Source of the DNA: Candidatus Nitrosopumilus sp. | Lineage (GTDB): Archaea; Thermoproteota; Nitrososphaeria; Nitrososphaerales; Nitrosopumilaceae | Direction of reading: 5' to 3' | Length of the DNA stretch: 44,051 nt | Assembly: GCA_020431995.1 (NCBI GenBank) | Contig: JAGQHE010000021.1 | Location: 14,702 to 58,752 of the forward strand | In this document: positions 33,628 through 42,111 of the stretch, piece after piece | How positions within the stretch are numbered: position 1 is the first letter of the stretch | How the letters are laid out: every line of letters starts with the position of its first letter | The notes under the pieces: model-generated | What the model was told of the DNA's origin: nothing | What the model saw: only the letters and a program-made list of their open reading frames with translations | Database searches by the model: none | Translations under genes and position numbers: made by a program

Positions 33628-34770
33628 CTAATCAACGAAAGGTTTTGGATGATCCATGATAACTTTGGCTACTTCTGGTCTTAGGATGAATTGAGACGGT
33701 GTCTTTCCGTTTTGAATCATTTCTCTAAGTGCAGTTCCGCTGATTTGCTCTTTAACATCATCGCCGTGCGGACATGCTTTAGGAGTAGTATAGGTAAGAC
33801 ATTTTCTGCAATAAAAGAACGCTGGAAAGAATACTGGGACAATCTCTAGCTCTGGATAACCATCGAATATTTTTTGTGCCCCAAACGGATCATAGAATTT
33901 CCCAACACCTGCATGATCTCGACCAATAATGATATGTGTACATCCATAGTTTTGTCTCATGATGGCGTGATGAATCGCCTCCTTTGGTCCGGCATATTTC
34001 ATCTCAGTTTGTAATGTTCCAAGAATGCACCTGTTCTCTGGATAGTATAGTTTTATCATGGTTTCATAGCATTTTATAATTACTTCATCAACAAAATCAC
34101 CAGACTTTTTCTTGCCGATAATCGGGTTGACAAATACGCCATCGCGTGTTGTAATTGACGTTTTTTGAAGCATTTCGTGTGCAACGTGTGGGGGGTTTCT
34201 GGTTTGAAATGCACAAATTGTCTTCCATCCAGCCTTTGCAAAGGCCTCCCTGGTTTGTAATGGAGTCAACCTGTTCTTTCTAAGTTCAGTCTCATCTGGT
34301 CTTTGAACATAGTCAATCTTTCCGCCAACTAGATAGTCATTCATCGACATTGTCTTGGCAACGCCTGGATGTGATGAGTCAGTAGTTCCATAGACTCCTT
34401 GCGCTGTTTTTTCTTTATCAAAAGAATATGTTTCCTCAACGTGTAACACTGCAACACCGGTTCCTTGTGGATTTTTTAACAATACATCTTTAGATTCTTT
34501 CATTTTTGACGCAGTTTGTTCATCAACATCAAGTACTATTGGAATGGTCCAGGCCAGATCATTCACCAGTCTTCCACGTGAAATTACGCTTTCATAGTCC
34601 TGTTTTCCTAAAAAGCCTTCTAAAGGACTGAATATTCCATCTGCAATGTTTTCAACATCGTTTGCAAGATCTTCGCTAATTGTAATTGAGAACAGTCCTG
34701 TGGAACTCACTTTGTTGACTCTATTAACTAAAACTCCACCGTGTGGTTTGATTGAATGAACTTCAGGCAT
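33628..34770 (-). CDS. sat: Sulfate adenylyltransferase (ATP sulfurylase)
   Basis: Activates sulfate to adenylylsulfate, the first step of assimilation. The family motif [12 protein letters not shown] (T-x-R-N-P-x-H-x-x-H) is near residue 193, and [16 protein letters not shown] follows. A zinc-binding set, Cys-x2-Cys ... Cys-x-His, appears in [18 protein letters not shown], as in Thermus and Archaeoglobus enzymes. No APS kinase domain is attached. The open frame extends 69 bases further upstream, but this would overlap cysH; the ATG at 34770 begins [12 protein letters not shown], the natural start, and gives 380 residues, 14 bases after the cysH stop. Confidence 0.94.
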   Translation of the reverse strand: MPEVHSIKPHGGVLVNRVNKVSSTGLFSITISEDLANDVENIADGIFSPLEGFLGKQDYESVISRGRLVNDLAWTIPIVLDVDEQTASKMKESKDVLLKNPQGTGVAVLHVEETYSFDKEKTAQGVYGTTDSSHPGVAKTMSMNDYLVGGKIDYVQRPDETELRKNRLTPLQTREAFAKAGWKTICAFQTRNPPHVAHEMLQKTSITTRDGVFVNPIIGKKKSGDFVDEVIIKCYETMIKLYYPENRCILGTLQTEMKYAGPKEAIHHAIMRQNYGCTHIIIGRDHAGVGKFYDPFGAQKIFDGYPELEIVPVFFPAFFYCRKCLTYTTPKACPHGDDVKEQISGTALREMIQNGKTPSQFILRPEVAKVIMDHPKPFVD

Positions 34771-34784
34771 GTTAATTCCTGTAT

Positions 34785-35498
34785 TTAGGGTTCTATATGA
34801 AGGCCACATTCTTTGTTGCCTCCCTGCTCCCACCACCATCTTCCAGCTCTAATGTCTTCTCCAGGCTTTATTGCACGCGTGCAAGGTTCACATCCAATAC
34901 TTGGATAGCCTTTGTCAAGCAAGCTGTTGTATGGAAGATTGTTTATTTTGATATATTCTTGAATCTGTTCCCATGTCCAATCAACTATTGGGTTGATCTT
35001 TAAAATTCCTCCATGCCCATGGTCTAGCTGGAAAATTTTTACATTTCCTCGGTTTTTGGTCTGATCACGTCTTAATCCAGTAATCCAGCCATCCAGAGTA
35101 CTGAGCATCTGATTCATCGGGTGCACTTTGCGTATATCACAGCACAGTTTTCTATTCTCTATGCTGTCATAGAAGAGGTTCATTCCTTTCTGATTGACCA
35201 TCTCTTCGACTTCTTTCGCATCTGGAAATAAAACTTCGATTGAGATGTCGTATTTTTTTCTTACAACGTCTATGATGTCATAGGTTTCTTGCGGAAGTCG
35301 TCCTGTATCTAGCGTGAAGAATCTGAATTTTGGGTTGATCTTTAGCATAATATCCATTACAACTGCATCTTCCGCACCAAAACTAGATGCTTTTGCAACC
35401 TTGGGATGAAGGTTGTCAGATGCCCATTCAAGTGCTTCTTGGGCTGTTTTTATTTTTGAGTTAAGATCATCTACCTGTTCTTGCGTGAATTTTGACAC
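34785..35498 (-). CDS. cysH: Adenylylsulfate/phosphoadenylylsulfate reductase
   Basis: Reduces APS (or PAPS) to sulfite. The PP-loop-like start is [17 protein letters not shown], followed by [14 protein letters not shown]. The Cys-Cys pair in [13 protein letters not shown] and Cys-x2-Cys in [12 protein letters not shown] are 4Fe-4S ligands that mark the APS-using class, and the C-terminal catalytic Cys is in [10 protein letters not shown]. The 237-residue length fits. The start is GTG. It forms a pair with sat, in the order cysH then sat on the minus strand, and provides assimilatory sulfate reduction. Confidence 0.94.
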   Translation of the reverse strand: MSKFTQEQVDDLNSKIKTAQEALEWASDNLHPKVAKASSFGAEDAVVMDIMLKINPKFRFFTLDTGRLPQETYDIIDVVRKKYDISIEVLFPDAKEVEEMVNQKGMNLFYDSIENRKLCCDIRKVHPMNQMLSTLDGWITGLRRDQTKNRGNVKIFQLDHGHGGILKINPIVDWTWEQIQEYIKINNLPYNSLLDKGYPSIGCEPCTRAIKPGEDIRAGRWWWEQGGNKECGLHIEP

Positions 35499-35581
35499 AT
35501 TCTCAATTGCAGTGTTTGTTTTATATTGATTACCCGGTGTTTAATCCTAAATTATAAACAAGTAGATCTGAAAGTAAAAAT

Positions 35582-36694
35582 GTGAAGGAAATGTCATATG
35601 TTGTAGTCTTTCCAACCATATTTTCAAAGAATAAGATTTCTCAGCTGATTCTAAACATTAGAAAAATTCTCAAAATAAAAAATCAGGAATTCAAATCAGT
35701 CAAATCGGATGATGGTGTGATTTTGGTTGATGCAAACGATCCTGTGTTTGCATCCTCTGCTATCAGCTTGCTCTTTGGTATTGAGAAAATAGTGATTGCA
35801 AGGCAGATCAAAAATGATTTTCAGGCCATTATCTCGGAGATCACATTCATTGGAGGCAATCTTTTGCTAAAGGGAGAAAAATTTCTAGTGAGGGTTGAAG
35901 GAACGTCAAAAGGATTTGTGACAAAAGACGTCGAAATTGCAGCAACGTCAGGCATCATAGAGAAAAAATTAAACCTGGGCGCCACGCCCGGAACCGACGG
36001 GAACTATGATAAATTATTGTACACGTATCTGACAAAGAACAATGCATACATCAGTATTTTTTCTGACAAAGGCAGAGGCGGAATTCCGTATCAGTCCCAG
36101 AATAAGAAAACAGTCTGTGCTATATATGACGAAATTTCTGCAGTTTCTTGTTTTGAGACAGTCAAGCAGGGGTACGATACAAGGATTATTGTCTGTTACA
36201 GACAAAAATCAGAATTGATGAACCTTGCCAAAATAATCAATCAGATCATGCCAATACTTGTACAAAGTGAAATAGATTTGGAATTTTTTCACCTAAAGAT
36301 AAAACCAACTGGGTTAAGAAACTATTTGATATTCATAAAATCCGTATTAGAGATAATGTTGCAGTATCAGGATACTCGCATATCGCTAGCATTGTCACCG
36401 CTGATATTTTCTTCAGATCTTATTGATGATTCATTGATACGCGTGTTTGAAAAAAACAAGATCCCTCTGATTCCACTTGCAGGCATAGATTCCAACTTGT
36501 TTGATGATCTAAAAGAGATGGGATTGGAAAGGAATATGAAAAAAATAGAAAAAATGGCCAGCATGCATTCTAGTGAGGTTCCTGCCTTTTCAAAAAAAGA
36601 GGTCGAATTAGCAATGAAAACAAGGAAAAAGATTTCAATTATGCTAGGATCTAACAATGTGCATGATATTTTAGATTCGTTAGAGAATCATTGA
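35582..36694 (+). CDS. ThiI-like protein with THUMP domain and degenerate PP-loop
   Basis: A 370-residue relative of the tRNA 4-thiouridine synthetase ThiI. Residues 1-90 fit the NFLD-type domain, and KFLVRVEGTSKGFVTKDVEI (about 100-120) fits THUMP. The next stretch, KGRGGIPYQSQNKKTVCAI then YDEISAVSCFETVKQGYD (about residues 163-195), lines up with ThiI KGPGGLPVGTSGK followed by SGGIDSPVAxxLxxxRG. The SGGxDS ATP-binding loop is thus destroyed. The start is GTG; an ATG at 35591 is possible. It is divergent from cysH. tRNA binding may remain without adenylation, so the role is open. Confidence 0.72.
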   Translation: MKEMSYVVVFPTIFSKNKISQLILNIRKILKIKNQEFKSVKSDDGVILVDANDPVFASSAISLLFGIEKIVIARQIKNDFQAIISEITFIGGNLLLKGEKFLVRVEGTSKGFVTKDVEIAATSGIIEKKLNLGATPGTDGNYDKLLYTYLTKNNAYISIFSDKGRGGIPYQSQNKKTVCAIYDEISAVSCFETVKQGYDTRIIVCYRQKSELMNLAKIINQIMPILVQSEIDLEFFHLKIKPTGLRNYLIFIKSVLEIMLQYQDTRISLALSPLIFSSDLIDDSLIRVFEKNKIPLIPLAGIDSNLFDDLKEMGLERNMKKIEKMASMHSSEVPAFSKKEVELAMKTRKKISIMLGSNNVHDILDSLENH

Positions 36695-36725
36695 AAATTT
36701 AAGCGGGAATATTTGTTTTCATATC

Positions 36726-37961
36726 GTGCTCAAAATAGGAGAATTTATCTATCCATGGGGAAGCGGTCACTATTCACGAATGATGAGGCTAAACGAGGCA
36801 TTAGGGGATCATATCAAAGAAGAGTTCGAGGTTCATTTTTCAAGCAAAGATCATGTATATAAGAAACTATTAAAGAAATTTCCAGATCAGAAAGAGAACA
36901 TCCATGAAATTTTGATGCCCACGCCCATAGACGGTAAGTTTGGCCCAAGCGTTTCAATGTCATTACTTAATTTGCTACTCCCAATTGCTAAAAATCCACC
37001 ACTGGTTAGCCAGATTGCAAACTATTTGAGAGAAGAAAAAAAGCTGTACAACAAAGAAAAATTTGATTTGGTAATTAATGATGGGGACATGGGATCGAAC
37101 ATCCTTGCAAGAAGCCGTAATATTCCAAGCTTGTTTGTAACAAATCAGTTCAAACCGAAATTATATGATTCAAGATCATACCTTTACCCGTCATTAATTT
37201 TTATTGCAAAGCAAATTGCTAAAGCATCAAAGATCCTCGTAGCAGACTCTCCACCACCATACACAATGTGCGAATATAATTTGAATTTTACAGACGAAGT
37301 AAAAGAGAAGATAGCGTATGTAGGACATTTTACAAACAGCAAGGAAATCAGAAAAGAGGGTATATCCGATCTTGAAAAATTGGTTCAAGACAATGAGTTT
37401 GGATATTGGATGAGGACTGGAAGCAAGTCAACTAACGATGGCACTGGCCAGAGATATGAAGAAGTGTTTGCCAAAGATGAGATGAATAATGAGAAAAGGA
37501 TCATCTCACACGCAAGAAACGATCCAAGTATTGATTCTGTTTTAGGAAAGAACGGAAAGAGATACTCAGTATCAGAGGCCCTGGAAAAAAATATCGACTG
37601 GATACAAATTGACGTCGGTTTCCTGTCAGAACAGGAAAAAGATACGGTTTTGGGTCTATGCAGATATGCAGTCGTTAACGGCTCTCATACTACAATGGGT
37701 GAAATAATGGGAGGAAAGAGAAAGCCTATAATCGGGATACCAGTGTATGATGAGCACACAAACAACATCAGATGGGCTGAAGATAGAAATCTGGGTATAT
37801 TGGCAACCAAAACAAACCAAGTCGTTCTGGCCATATCCAAAATTAAAGAGAATTACGAGGAATTTGAAGAAAAACTACGCGAGTTTTCAGTGAATTTTGT
37901 TCCTAATGGGGCAGAAAACTCGGCAAAGATAGCGTCCCATACCTTGGAAGAAAAGAGATAA
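36726..37961 (+). CDS. MurG/GT28-like glycosyltransferase
   Basis: A 411-residue protein that resembles the GT-B family of UDP-sugar transferases (MurG/UGT-like). The N-terminus has a glycine-rich GEFIYPWGSGHYSRMMRLNEAL start, similar to the GxxxGHxxR loop of this family, and the C-terminal domain has RYAVVNGSHTTMGEIMGG and PIIGIPVYDEHTNNIRWAED, the typical donor-binding G-G/x-P-x-xxEQ-like segment. No membrane span is evident. It probably glycosylates a lipid or polysaccharide precursor. The start is GTG, 32 bases after the ThiI-like stop, so both genes may be co-transcribed. Confidence 0.8.
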   Translation: MLKIGEFIYPWGSGHYSRMMRLNEALGDHIKEEFEVHFSSKDHVYKKLLKKFPDQKENIHEILMPTPIDGKFGPSVSMSLLNLLLPIAKNPPLVSQIANYLREEKKLYNKEKFDLVINDGDMGSNILARSRNIPSLFVTNQFKPKLYDSRSYLYPSLIFIAKQIAKASKILVADSPPPYTMCEYNLNFTDEVKEKIAYVGHFTNSKEIRKEGISDLEKLVQDNEFGYWMRTGSKSTNDGTGQRYEEVFAKDEMNNEKRIISHARNDPSIDSVLGKNGKRYSVSEALEKNIDWIQIDVGFLSEQEKDTVLGLCRYAVVNGSHTTMGEIMGGKRKPIIGIPVYDEHTNNIRWAEDRNLGILATKTNQVVLAISKIKENYEEFEEKLREFSVNFVPNGAENSAKIASHTLEEKR

Positions 37962-37986
37962 AGCGTTATTTTGAAGATTTTGCTTG

Positions 37987-38052
37987 TCTGGCACGCGGGA
38001 TTTCGATGGGCGAACGGACCGCAAGGGATGATGAAAAAATCCGCGTGCCAGA
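37987..38052 (+). ncRNA. GC-rich hairpin, candidate structured RNA or leader element
   Basis: A perfect 12-bp inverted repeat, TCTGGCACGCGG at 37987-37998 and CCGCGTGCCAGA at 38041-38052, closes a 42-base loop. With one bulged G it extends by ATTT/AAAT. By direct count 38 of the 66 bases are G or C, in an otherwise AT-rich genome. The loop holds ATGATGA (38029-38035), which matches a box C, but no box D (CTGA) is seen. It lies 20 bases upstream of the ATG at 38072 and 25 bases after the preceding stop. It may be a small RNA, a 5' leader element, or less likely a terminator (no T tract follows). The strand is unproven. Confidence 0.45.
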
Positions 38053-38071
38053 TTATAACGATCAGTTGTGA

Positions 38072-38425
38072 ATGTGGGAACGCTTTTATGGAAAAAATTT
38101 AGCCAAAATATCAGTGCCTAACTGTCCAGAATGTACATCACGAGAGAAAAAGAAAATTGAAGCAAAGTACGAGGCAGACTTCCCAGAAGAGGAGAGAAAC
38201 AGGGATGCTTTGTTCAAGTTGTTTGATGAGATCGACATTCCGATGAAAATGGATGAAAAGAACAGAAGGCATTTCATTTGTAAGCGATGTGGGCTGTACG
38301 CAACGCGCGAGGAGATTTCAGATATCAAATTCAAGCTAAATCAGAGAGAAAGAACACGTGACGACAAGCATGACGACTATCTTGAATGGTGGTCAAAGAG
38401 TAAAAAAGAAAAAGCAGAGAATTAG
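38072..38425 (+). CDS. Zinc ribbon protein, 117 residues
   Basis: A small soluble protein with two Cys pairs, VPNCPECTSREKK near residue 18 and FICKRCGLYATREEI near residue 70, separated by an acidic, probably helical stretch. The C-terminal third is highly charged (RERTRDDKHDDYLEWWSKSKK). I do not recognise the family; a nucleic-acid or ribosome-binding role is a guess. The ATG is 20 bases downstream of the GC-rich hairpin. The next gene starts 12 bases after its stop, so the two form a pair. Confidence 0.75.
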   Translation: MWERFYGKNLAKISVPNCPECTSREKKKIEAKYEADFPEEERNRDALFKLFDEIDIPMKMDEKNRRHFICKRCGLYATREEISDIKFKLNQRERTRDDKHDDYLEWWSKSKKEKAEN

Positions 38426-38437
38426 AGTGGGTTTGCA

Positions 38438-38839
38438 ATGGTAAAAAAGAAAGAAGACGACATTCCTGACTGGGTGACTGCCGAAATCCAAAATGCAAAA
38501 TTCAACAAACCTGAGGAGATGGTAAAGACGGGATATATTTTAGAGATATACGAAAACGACAACAAAATCGATGCACAGTTGTACGAGCCCGTGGAAGATG
38601 GACGGCACATAGTAACAATGGATTTGTCAAAAAAGATCAAGATCAAAGACCTGGAGAAAGGAGTCGTTTATGAGTTCACTTTTGATCAGCACAAAGCCCC
38701 ACTAAGCAAAAAAGTTTCGGAATTTTTAGAAAAGGAAAAAGAGATCGACATGAATGCAATTTATCAGTTTGAATTAAAATCGCTTGAATTGTTGGATGTA
38801 GGCTCTAGTGAGTCTACAGACGACGATTTAGAGGAATAA
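38438..38839 (+). CDS. Hypothetical acidic protein, 133 residues
   Basis: A soluble, acidic protein that I do not recognise. It starts with a Lys-rich patch (MVKKKEDDIPDW), has an alternating beta-like centre (GYILEIYENDNKIDAQLYEP and then VVYEFTFDQHKAPLSKK), and ends with an acidic tail (SSESTDDDLEE). No Cys, signal peptide or membrane span is present. A small beta-barrel is conceivable from the pattern. It follows the zinc ribbon gene by 12 bases and is read with it. Confidence 0.7.
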   Translation: MVKKKEDDIPDWVTAEIQNAKFNKPEEMVKTGYILEIYENDNKIDAQLYEPVEDGRHIVTMDLSKKIKIKDLEKGVVYEFTFDQHKAPLSKKVSEFLEKEKEIDMNAIYQFELKSLELLDVGSSESTDDDLEE

Positions 38840-38864
38840 ATCATTCCTGTTTTGTAGAGTCTAG

Positions 38865-39647
38865 CTACTTTTTAAAAGACATTCCCAAGACAGGATTGAT
38901 GAGATACGGGAACGTATTTTTCATCCATACTGCACCTCTTACTACAGACGGAACTATGATTTCCAGCCTTGTGGAATCAGATGCCCTTAAGACTGCCTGG
39001 GCAACTGTTTTGGGGCTAAGTGACATGGGAGAGTATTTTGGCATTTTAGCAAAGGAAGCATGATCAAAGAAGTTGGTTTTGACCATGATTGGACTGACAA
39101 CAGTAATTCCTACGCCAGTGTTTTTTAGCTCGTGCTTGAGGCCCTCTGAAAACCCAAGCATCGCAAATTTTGATGCGCAGTATGAGGCAATTCCGGGCAA
39201 GCCAAAGCTTGCTGCGACAGATGCAACATTAACTATGTGCCCAGATCTTCTGCTCAGCATTACTGGAAGGAAGTTCTTGATGCAGTAAATCATTCCGAAG
39301 TAATTCGTCTCCATCTGGGATTCGATGTCATCTATGGAAAGATCGGAGACGGAGCCGTAGATGGCAAACCCAGCGTTATTTACCAAGATATCGACATGGC
39401 CGAATTTATCTAGGACTTTTTTTGACATTTGACTTACTTGGTCTTTCTTTGAAACGTCACACTGGCATACCAGTATTGTGACGGGAAATTTTTCTAGTTC
39501 GCTTGCGACCTGCTCAAGCTTGTCCTTTGTTCGTGCGACTAGGACTATGTTAGCTCCTTTTTTTGCAAACTCGGTAGCTGCATCCTTGCCTATTCCAGAT
39601 GATGCGCCTGTAATCAGAACCACTTTGTTTTTGAAATCCACAAACAA
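38865..39647 (-). CDS. Short-chain dehydrogenase/reductase
   Basis: A classical SDR of 260 residues. The cofactor-binding motif is VVLITGASSGIGKDAA (residues 9-24), LVNNAG follows, and the catalytic triad is Ser in NVASVAAS and Tyr-x3-Lys in SYCASKFAMLG. The segment IVLVARTKDKLEQV after the second strand has Arg where NADP-dependent enzymes usually do. The substrate is unknown. The TTG at 39647 is the longest start and a GTG two codons later (39641) is equally plausible. It converges with the preceding small gene. Confidence 0.9.
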   Translation of the reverse strand: MFVDFKNKVVLITGASSGIGKDAATEFAKKGANIVLVARTKDKLEQVASELEKFPVTILVCQCDVSKKDQVSQMSKKVLDKFGHVDILVNNAGFAIYGSVSDLSIDDIESQMETNYFGMIYCIKNFLPVMLSRRSGHIVNVASVAASFGLPGIASYCASKFAMLGFSEGLKHELKNTGVGITVVSPIMVKTNFFDHASFAKMPKYSPMSLSPKTVAQAVLRASDSTRLEIIVPSVVRGAVWMKNTFPYLINPVLGMSFKK

Positions 39648-39883
39648 AAAAAGTCATTTAAAGATAAAGTGGTTTCTATAGCAGATATTTATCGTATAAA
39701 CAAGGAATTAGGATAATTTTCATCTTCGTCCTTGATAAAAAAATTGTTATAATCAACTAATAATTTTTTTATGTATAATATCACATTACTACAGTTCATC
39801 CATAAAAACAAGGAAAAATAATTGTCGAGTGAAAATGTCATTCTTTCCACGTAGAATAAGCACAAATCATGTCAAATATTGGG

Positions 39884-40249
39884 TCATTTTTCCAATATTT
39901 TTCTAATGATCCTGTCAATACACGTACTTGTTCTCTTCTCTATGTCGTGCTCCCAGAACCTTAGTACAGACCATCCTTCTCTTCTTAGTTTCCTTGTAAT
40001 TCTCTGATCGCGTCTCATGTTTCTCTCTATCTTGTCTCTCCAGAACTTCTGTCTTGGCTTTTTCTTGTTATGATAGTTGTATCCATGCCAAAAGTCTCCA
40101 TCGCAGTAGATTATGATCCTATGCTCTTCCAATACAAAATCTGGGTTGCCAAACATCTTTGGATACATCTTATATTCAAATCCAAGTCCTTGTAAAATTT
40201 CGTTCATTTGGAGGTCAATCTTTGTGTTCGTTCCACGAATGCGTGACAT
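39884..40249 (-). CDS. Vsr-like endonuclease, probably truncated by a frameshift
   Basis: A 121-residue homologue of the very-short-patch repair endonuclease Vsr. Motifs: MSRIRGTNTKIDLQMNEIL, then FGNPDFVLEE (catalytic Asp), IIIYCDGDFWHG, FWRDKIERNMRRDQRI and LRREGWSVLRFWE. The family normally starts 15-20 residues earlier, with a D-I-F-x-P-E-K-R-S-x-x-M-S lead. Upstream DNA (40250-40290) encodes MSGDIFTPEK and then leaves frame at a run of five A; one more A would give RSWVMSRIRG and join the two frames. The C66 and C117 zinc ligands of E. coli Vsr appear lost. No dcm-type methylase is adjacent. Confidence 0.78.
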   Translation of the reverse strand: MSRIRGTNTKIDLQMNEILQGLGFEYKMYPKMFGNPDFVLEEHRIIIYCDGDFWHGYNYHNKKKPRQKFWRDKIERNMRRDQRITRKLRREGWSVLRFWEHDIEKRTSTCIDRIIRKILEK

Positions 40250-40290
40250 TACCCAGGATCTTTTTCAGGTGTGAATATGTCGCCCGACAT
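40250..40290 (-). pseudogene. Out-of-frame N-terminal segment of the Vsr-like gene
   Basis: From an ATG at 40290 the minus strand reads MSGDIFTPEKDPG and stops. Adding one base to the five-T run (plus strand 40261-40265) changes the end to PEKRSWVMSRIRG, the canonical Vsr N-terminus. This may be a sequencing error at a homopolymer, a true loss of frame, or a slippage site. Confidence 0.55.
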
Positions 40291-40750
40291 ATTTCTAATC
40301 ACCAGATCAAGAACAGTGCATATTGTTGCTTGGTTACTTTTCTGAACTCTGCTTTACCTAAATCAATCAACTCAAGGGCACGATCTTGGATCATGTTGCA
40401 AGTTTCTCATTTATTCCATATCATTCTTTCATACACCATTTTAACTATAAGAATTGCAAAACGGAACTAAGTTTCTTTAATGCACTCTCATTTGTCTGTA
40501 AGAATGATAATGTTTCTATCTTGCCATTAATGTTTTCAGACTCCGATTATTACCACTAATAGTAAGAGTTGCATGTGTGGATTACATGATGAGCAGCGTT
40601 AATGAAAGTAGCACAAAAGCTGCAAACAGTGGAGTTTTTCATGTGTAAGGATGTGATTATGATATTAGAATTTTATGCGATGAGAAAACCTGTCAGACAA
40701 GTTTGAGTCATGACTAAAAATGAGGATATCTTGTATATGCAGGATGGCCT
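40291..40750. other. Non-coding gap with no clear feature
   Basis: About 460 bases between the vsr-like N-terminus and the flippase-like gene. The minus strand has one 31-residue open frame at 40299-40394 with no known match. An ATGATGA at 40589-40595 resembles a box C but has no partnered box D. I see no tRNA, repeat, terminator hairpin or mobile-element end. This and the 41768-42111 gap are the largest in the window and lie beside the vsr-like gene, which suggests accessory turnover here. Confidence 0.5.
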
Positions 40751-41767
40751 CTACGTATCGTTTGAATCGGATATTTTACTCAAGGCCAATTTTACCAAGA
40801 GCAGCCAAGTAAGTATGATTGGTACATAGTAGGTTGCAATTCTCCAGCCAATGACTGCGTCCCAGGCGACCACGCCATCTGAAATTTCAAATGCGAAGGG
40901 ATCCAAGTTGTTCAGATATGCAACGATCCCAAATTCGGCCAAGCCAGAACCTCCGATCGTAATTGGCAAGTTCCCGATTGCGTTTGCACCCATAACTGCC
41001 ATGATAGAGTCGAATGCGGTAATTACAAATCCAGTGCCCATCGCAATTATCATAAAAGAGATCCCATAAAACGACCAAGATGCAAGAGAGAAGAAAAACG
41101 AAACAGTGAAGATTTTTTTAGATTCAGGAGTCTTCAGGTTTTCTCTGCTCATAGTGCACACTTCTTCCATCCAAGTATTTGTTTTGTCAATGGCCTTGCT
41201 TCCCTTTTCTTGTCCAAATCTTTTTACTAGGTTTGCCAAAACTTTTGGAACTTGGAATGCATGTTTAGAAGAAAGGAAGAACATTATCATCCATAATGAC
41301 GTTATAGTAATGCTGGTAGCCAGGATTACAGCTGCGACCACGTATGCGCCATTTAGCAGTGCGACAATTCCTGCCATGATAGATAACAGACCTGCAGCAA
41401 ATACCTCAGTGACGATATCCATTATTGCAATCCATGCGGCCTTCGCAGGATTGATTCCTTTTTTGTGCAAGTAATAGATCACAACAAACTCCGCTCCTAC
41501 AAACATCGGTGTTGTGAATTTGATGAACTCGCTGCCTACCCTAACGCCAGCTAGCTTGAAAAATGAGTCAAAGGTGCCAAGATATTTTCTTGTAATGTAT
41601 GCAAACTTGATCCCCTGAAGGCCAAGTTTAATCATCATTGCGACAACTGCGCCAGCAAATGGAAAGAATCCTATGGCTAAAACGTCTTCAGGTTTGATAT
41701 CAAATTGGATCGCGATAATGAATATTGGAATTAGGGTGACAGGTATAGCTACTAGTCTCCAATTCAT
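40751..41767 (-). CDS. Flippase-like membrane protein (UPF0104/LPG-synthase TM family)
   Basis: A polytopic membrane protein of 338 residues with about eight hydrophobic spans. The family pattern appears as VGSEFIKFTTPMFVGAEFVV in the second quarter and NAIGNLPITIGGSGLAEFG near residue 270 (proline/glycine-rich re-entrant segment), then a final span. Family members are lysylphosphatidylglycerol synthase membrane regions and putative lipid-linked sugar flippases, including AglD-linked archaeal ones. No transferase domain is present, so lipid or glycolipid transport is more likely. The ATG at 41767 is preferred to a TTG one codon upstream. Confidence 0.82.
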   Translation of the reverse strand: MNWRLVAIPVTLIPIFIIAIQFDIKPEDVLAIGFFPFAGAVVAMMIKLGLQGIKFAYITRKYLGTFDSFFKLAGVRVGSEFIKFTTPMFVGAEFVVIYYLHKKGINPAKAAWIAIMDIVTEVFAAGLLSIMAGIVALLNGAYVVAAVILATSITITSLWMIMFFLSSKHAFQVPKVLANLVKRFGQEKGSKAIDKTNTWMEEVCTMSRENLKTPESKKIFTVSFFFSLASWSFYGISFMIIAMGTGFVITAFDSIMAVMGANAIGNLPITIGGSGLAEFGIVAYLNNLDPFAFEISDGVVAWDAVIGWRIATYYVPIILTWLLLVKLALSKISDSNDT

Positions 41768-42111
41768 CAATGATTTTTTTGAGGAATCAAATATGAAAGT
41801 TGAGTAAATTACCAGTCATCAAAAACCTATGCCTGAAACTAGGCGTCATAAAATTGATTTGATAGATATTTTTGGTGTTGATTTTGCAGTTTTGTCTTGA
41901 TTTCACCAAATAATGATTCTGACAGGGTTTGAAAAATTTTAATCTTGGAACAGTTGACAAGATCTTTGAGATTTCTTTTCCTTTTCTAAAGCGTGATGAA
42001 TTACAGATCAGGCTGAGTTTATTAAATTTTTAACACTGGTTTGGAATTTTTAAGAAAAATGTGACAGCCAAGCTAGTTTGAAATATATGCAAATCAGGAA
42101 AATCAAACGGA
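41768..42111. other. Divergent intergenic region, no clear feature
   Basis: A 344-base AT-rich spacer between the divergent flippase-like gene and the GPN GTPase. There is a weak hairpin near 41828-41841 (GCCT/AGGC). GTGATGA at 41993-41999 followed by CTGA at 42013-42016 has the spacing of a box C and box D', but no C'/D pair follows. TATTAAATTTTTAA (about 42019-42032) is a plausible TATA region for the rightward genes. Confidence 0.45.

Noticed and set aside
34771-34839. A longer sat N-terminus from 34839
   Set aside because: It would overlap the end of cysH and adds sequence unlike the family; the ATG at 34770 gives the expected N-terminus.
40299-40394. A 31-residue open frame on the minus strand upstream of the Vsr-like gene
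   Set aside because: Too short to judge and without a recognised motif; it could be a remnant of a neighbouring accessory gene.
41993-42016. GTGATGA followed by CTGA, a possible C/D box small RNA
   Set aside because: Only a C/D'-like half is present; no C' and D boxes follow at normal spacing, and the flanks do not pair into a closing stem.
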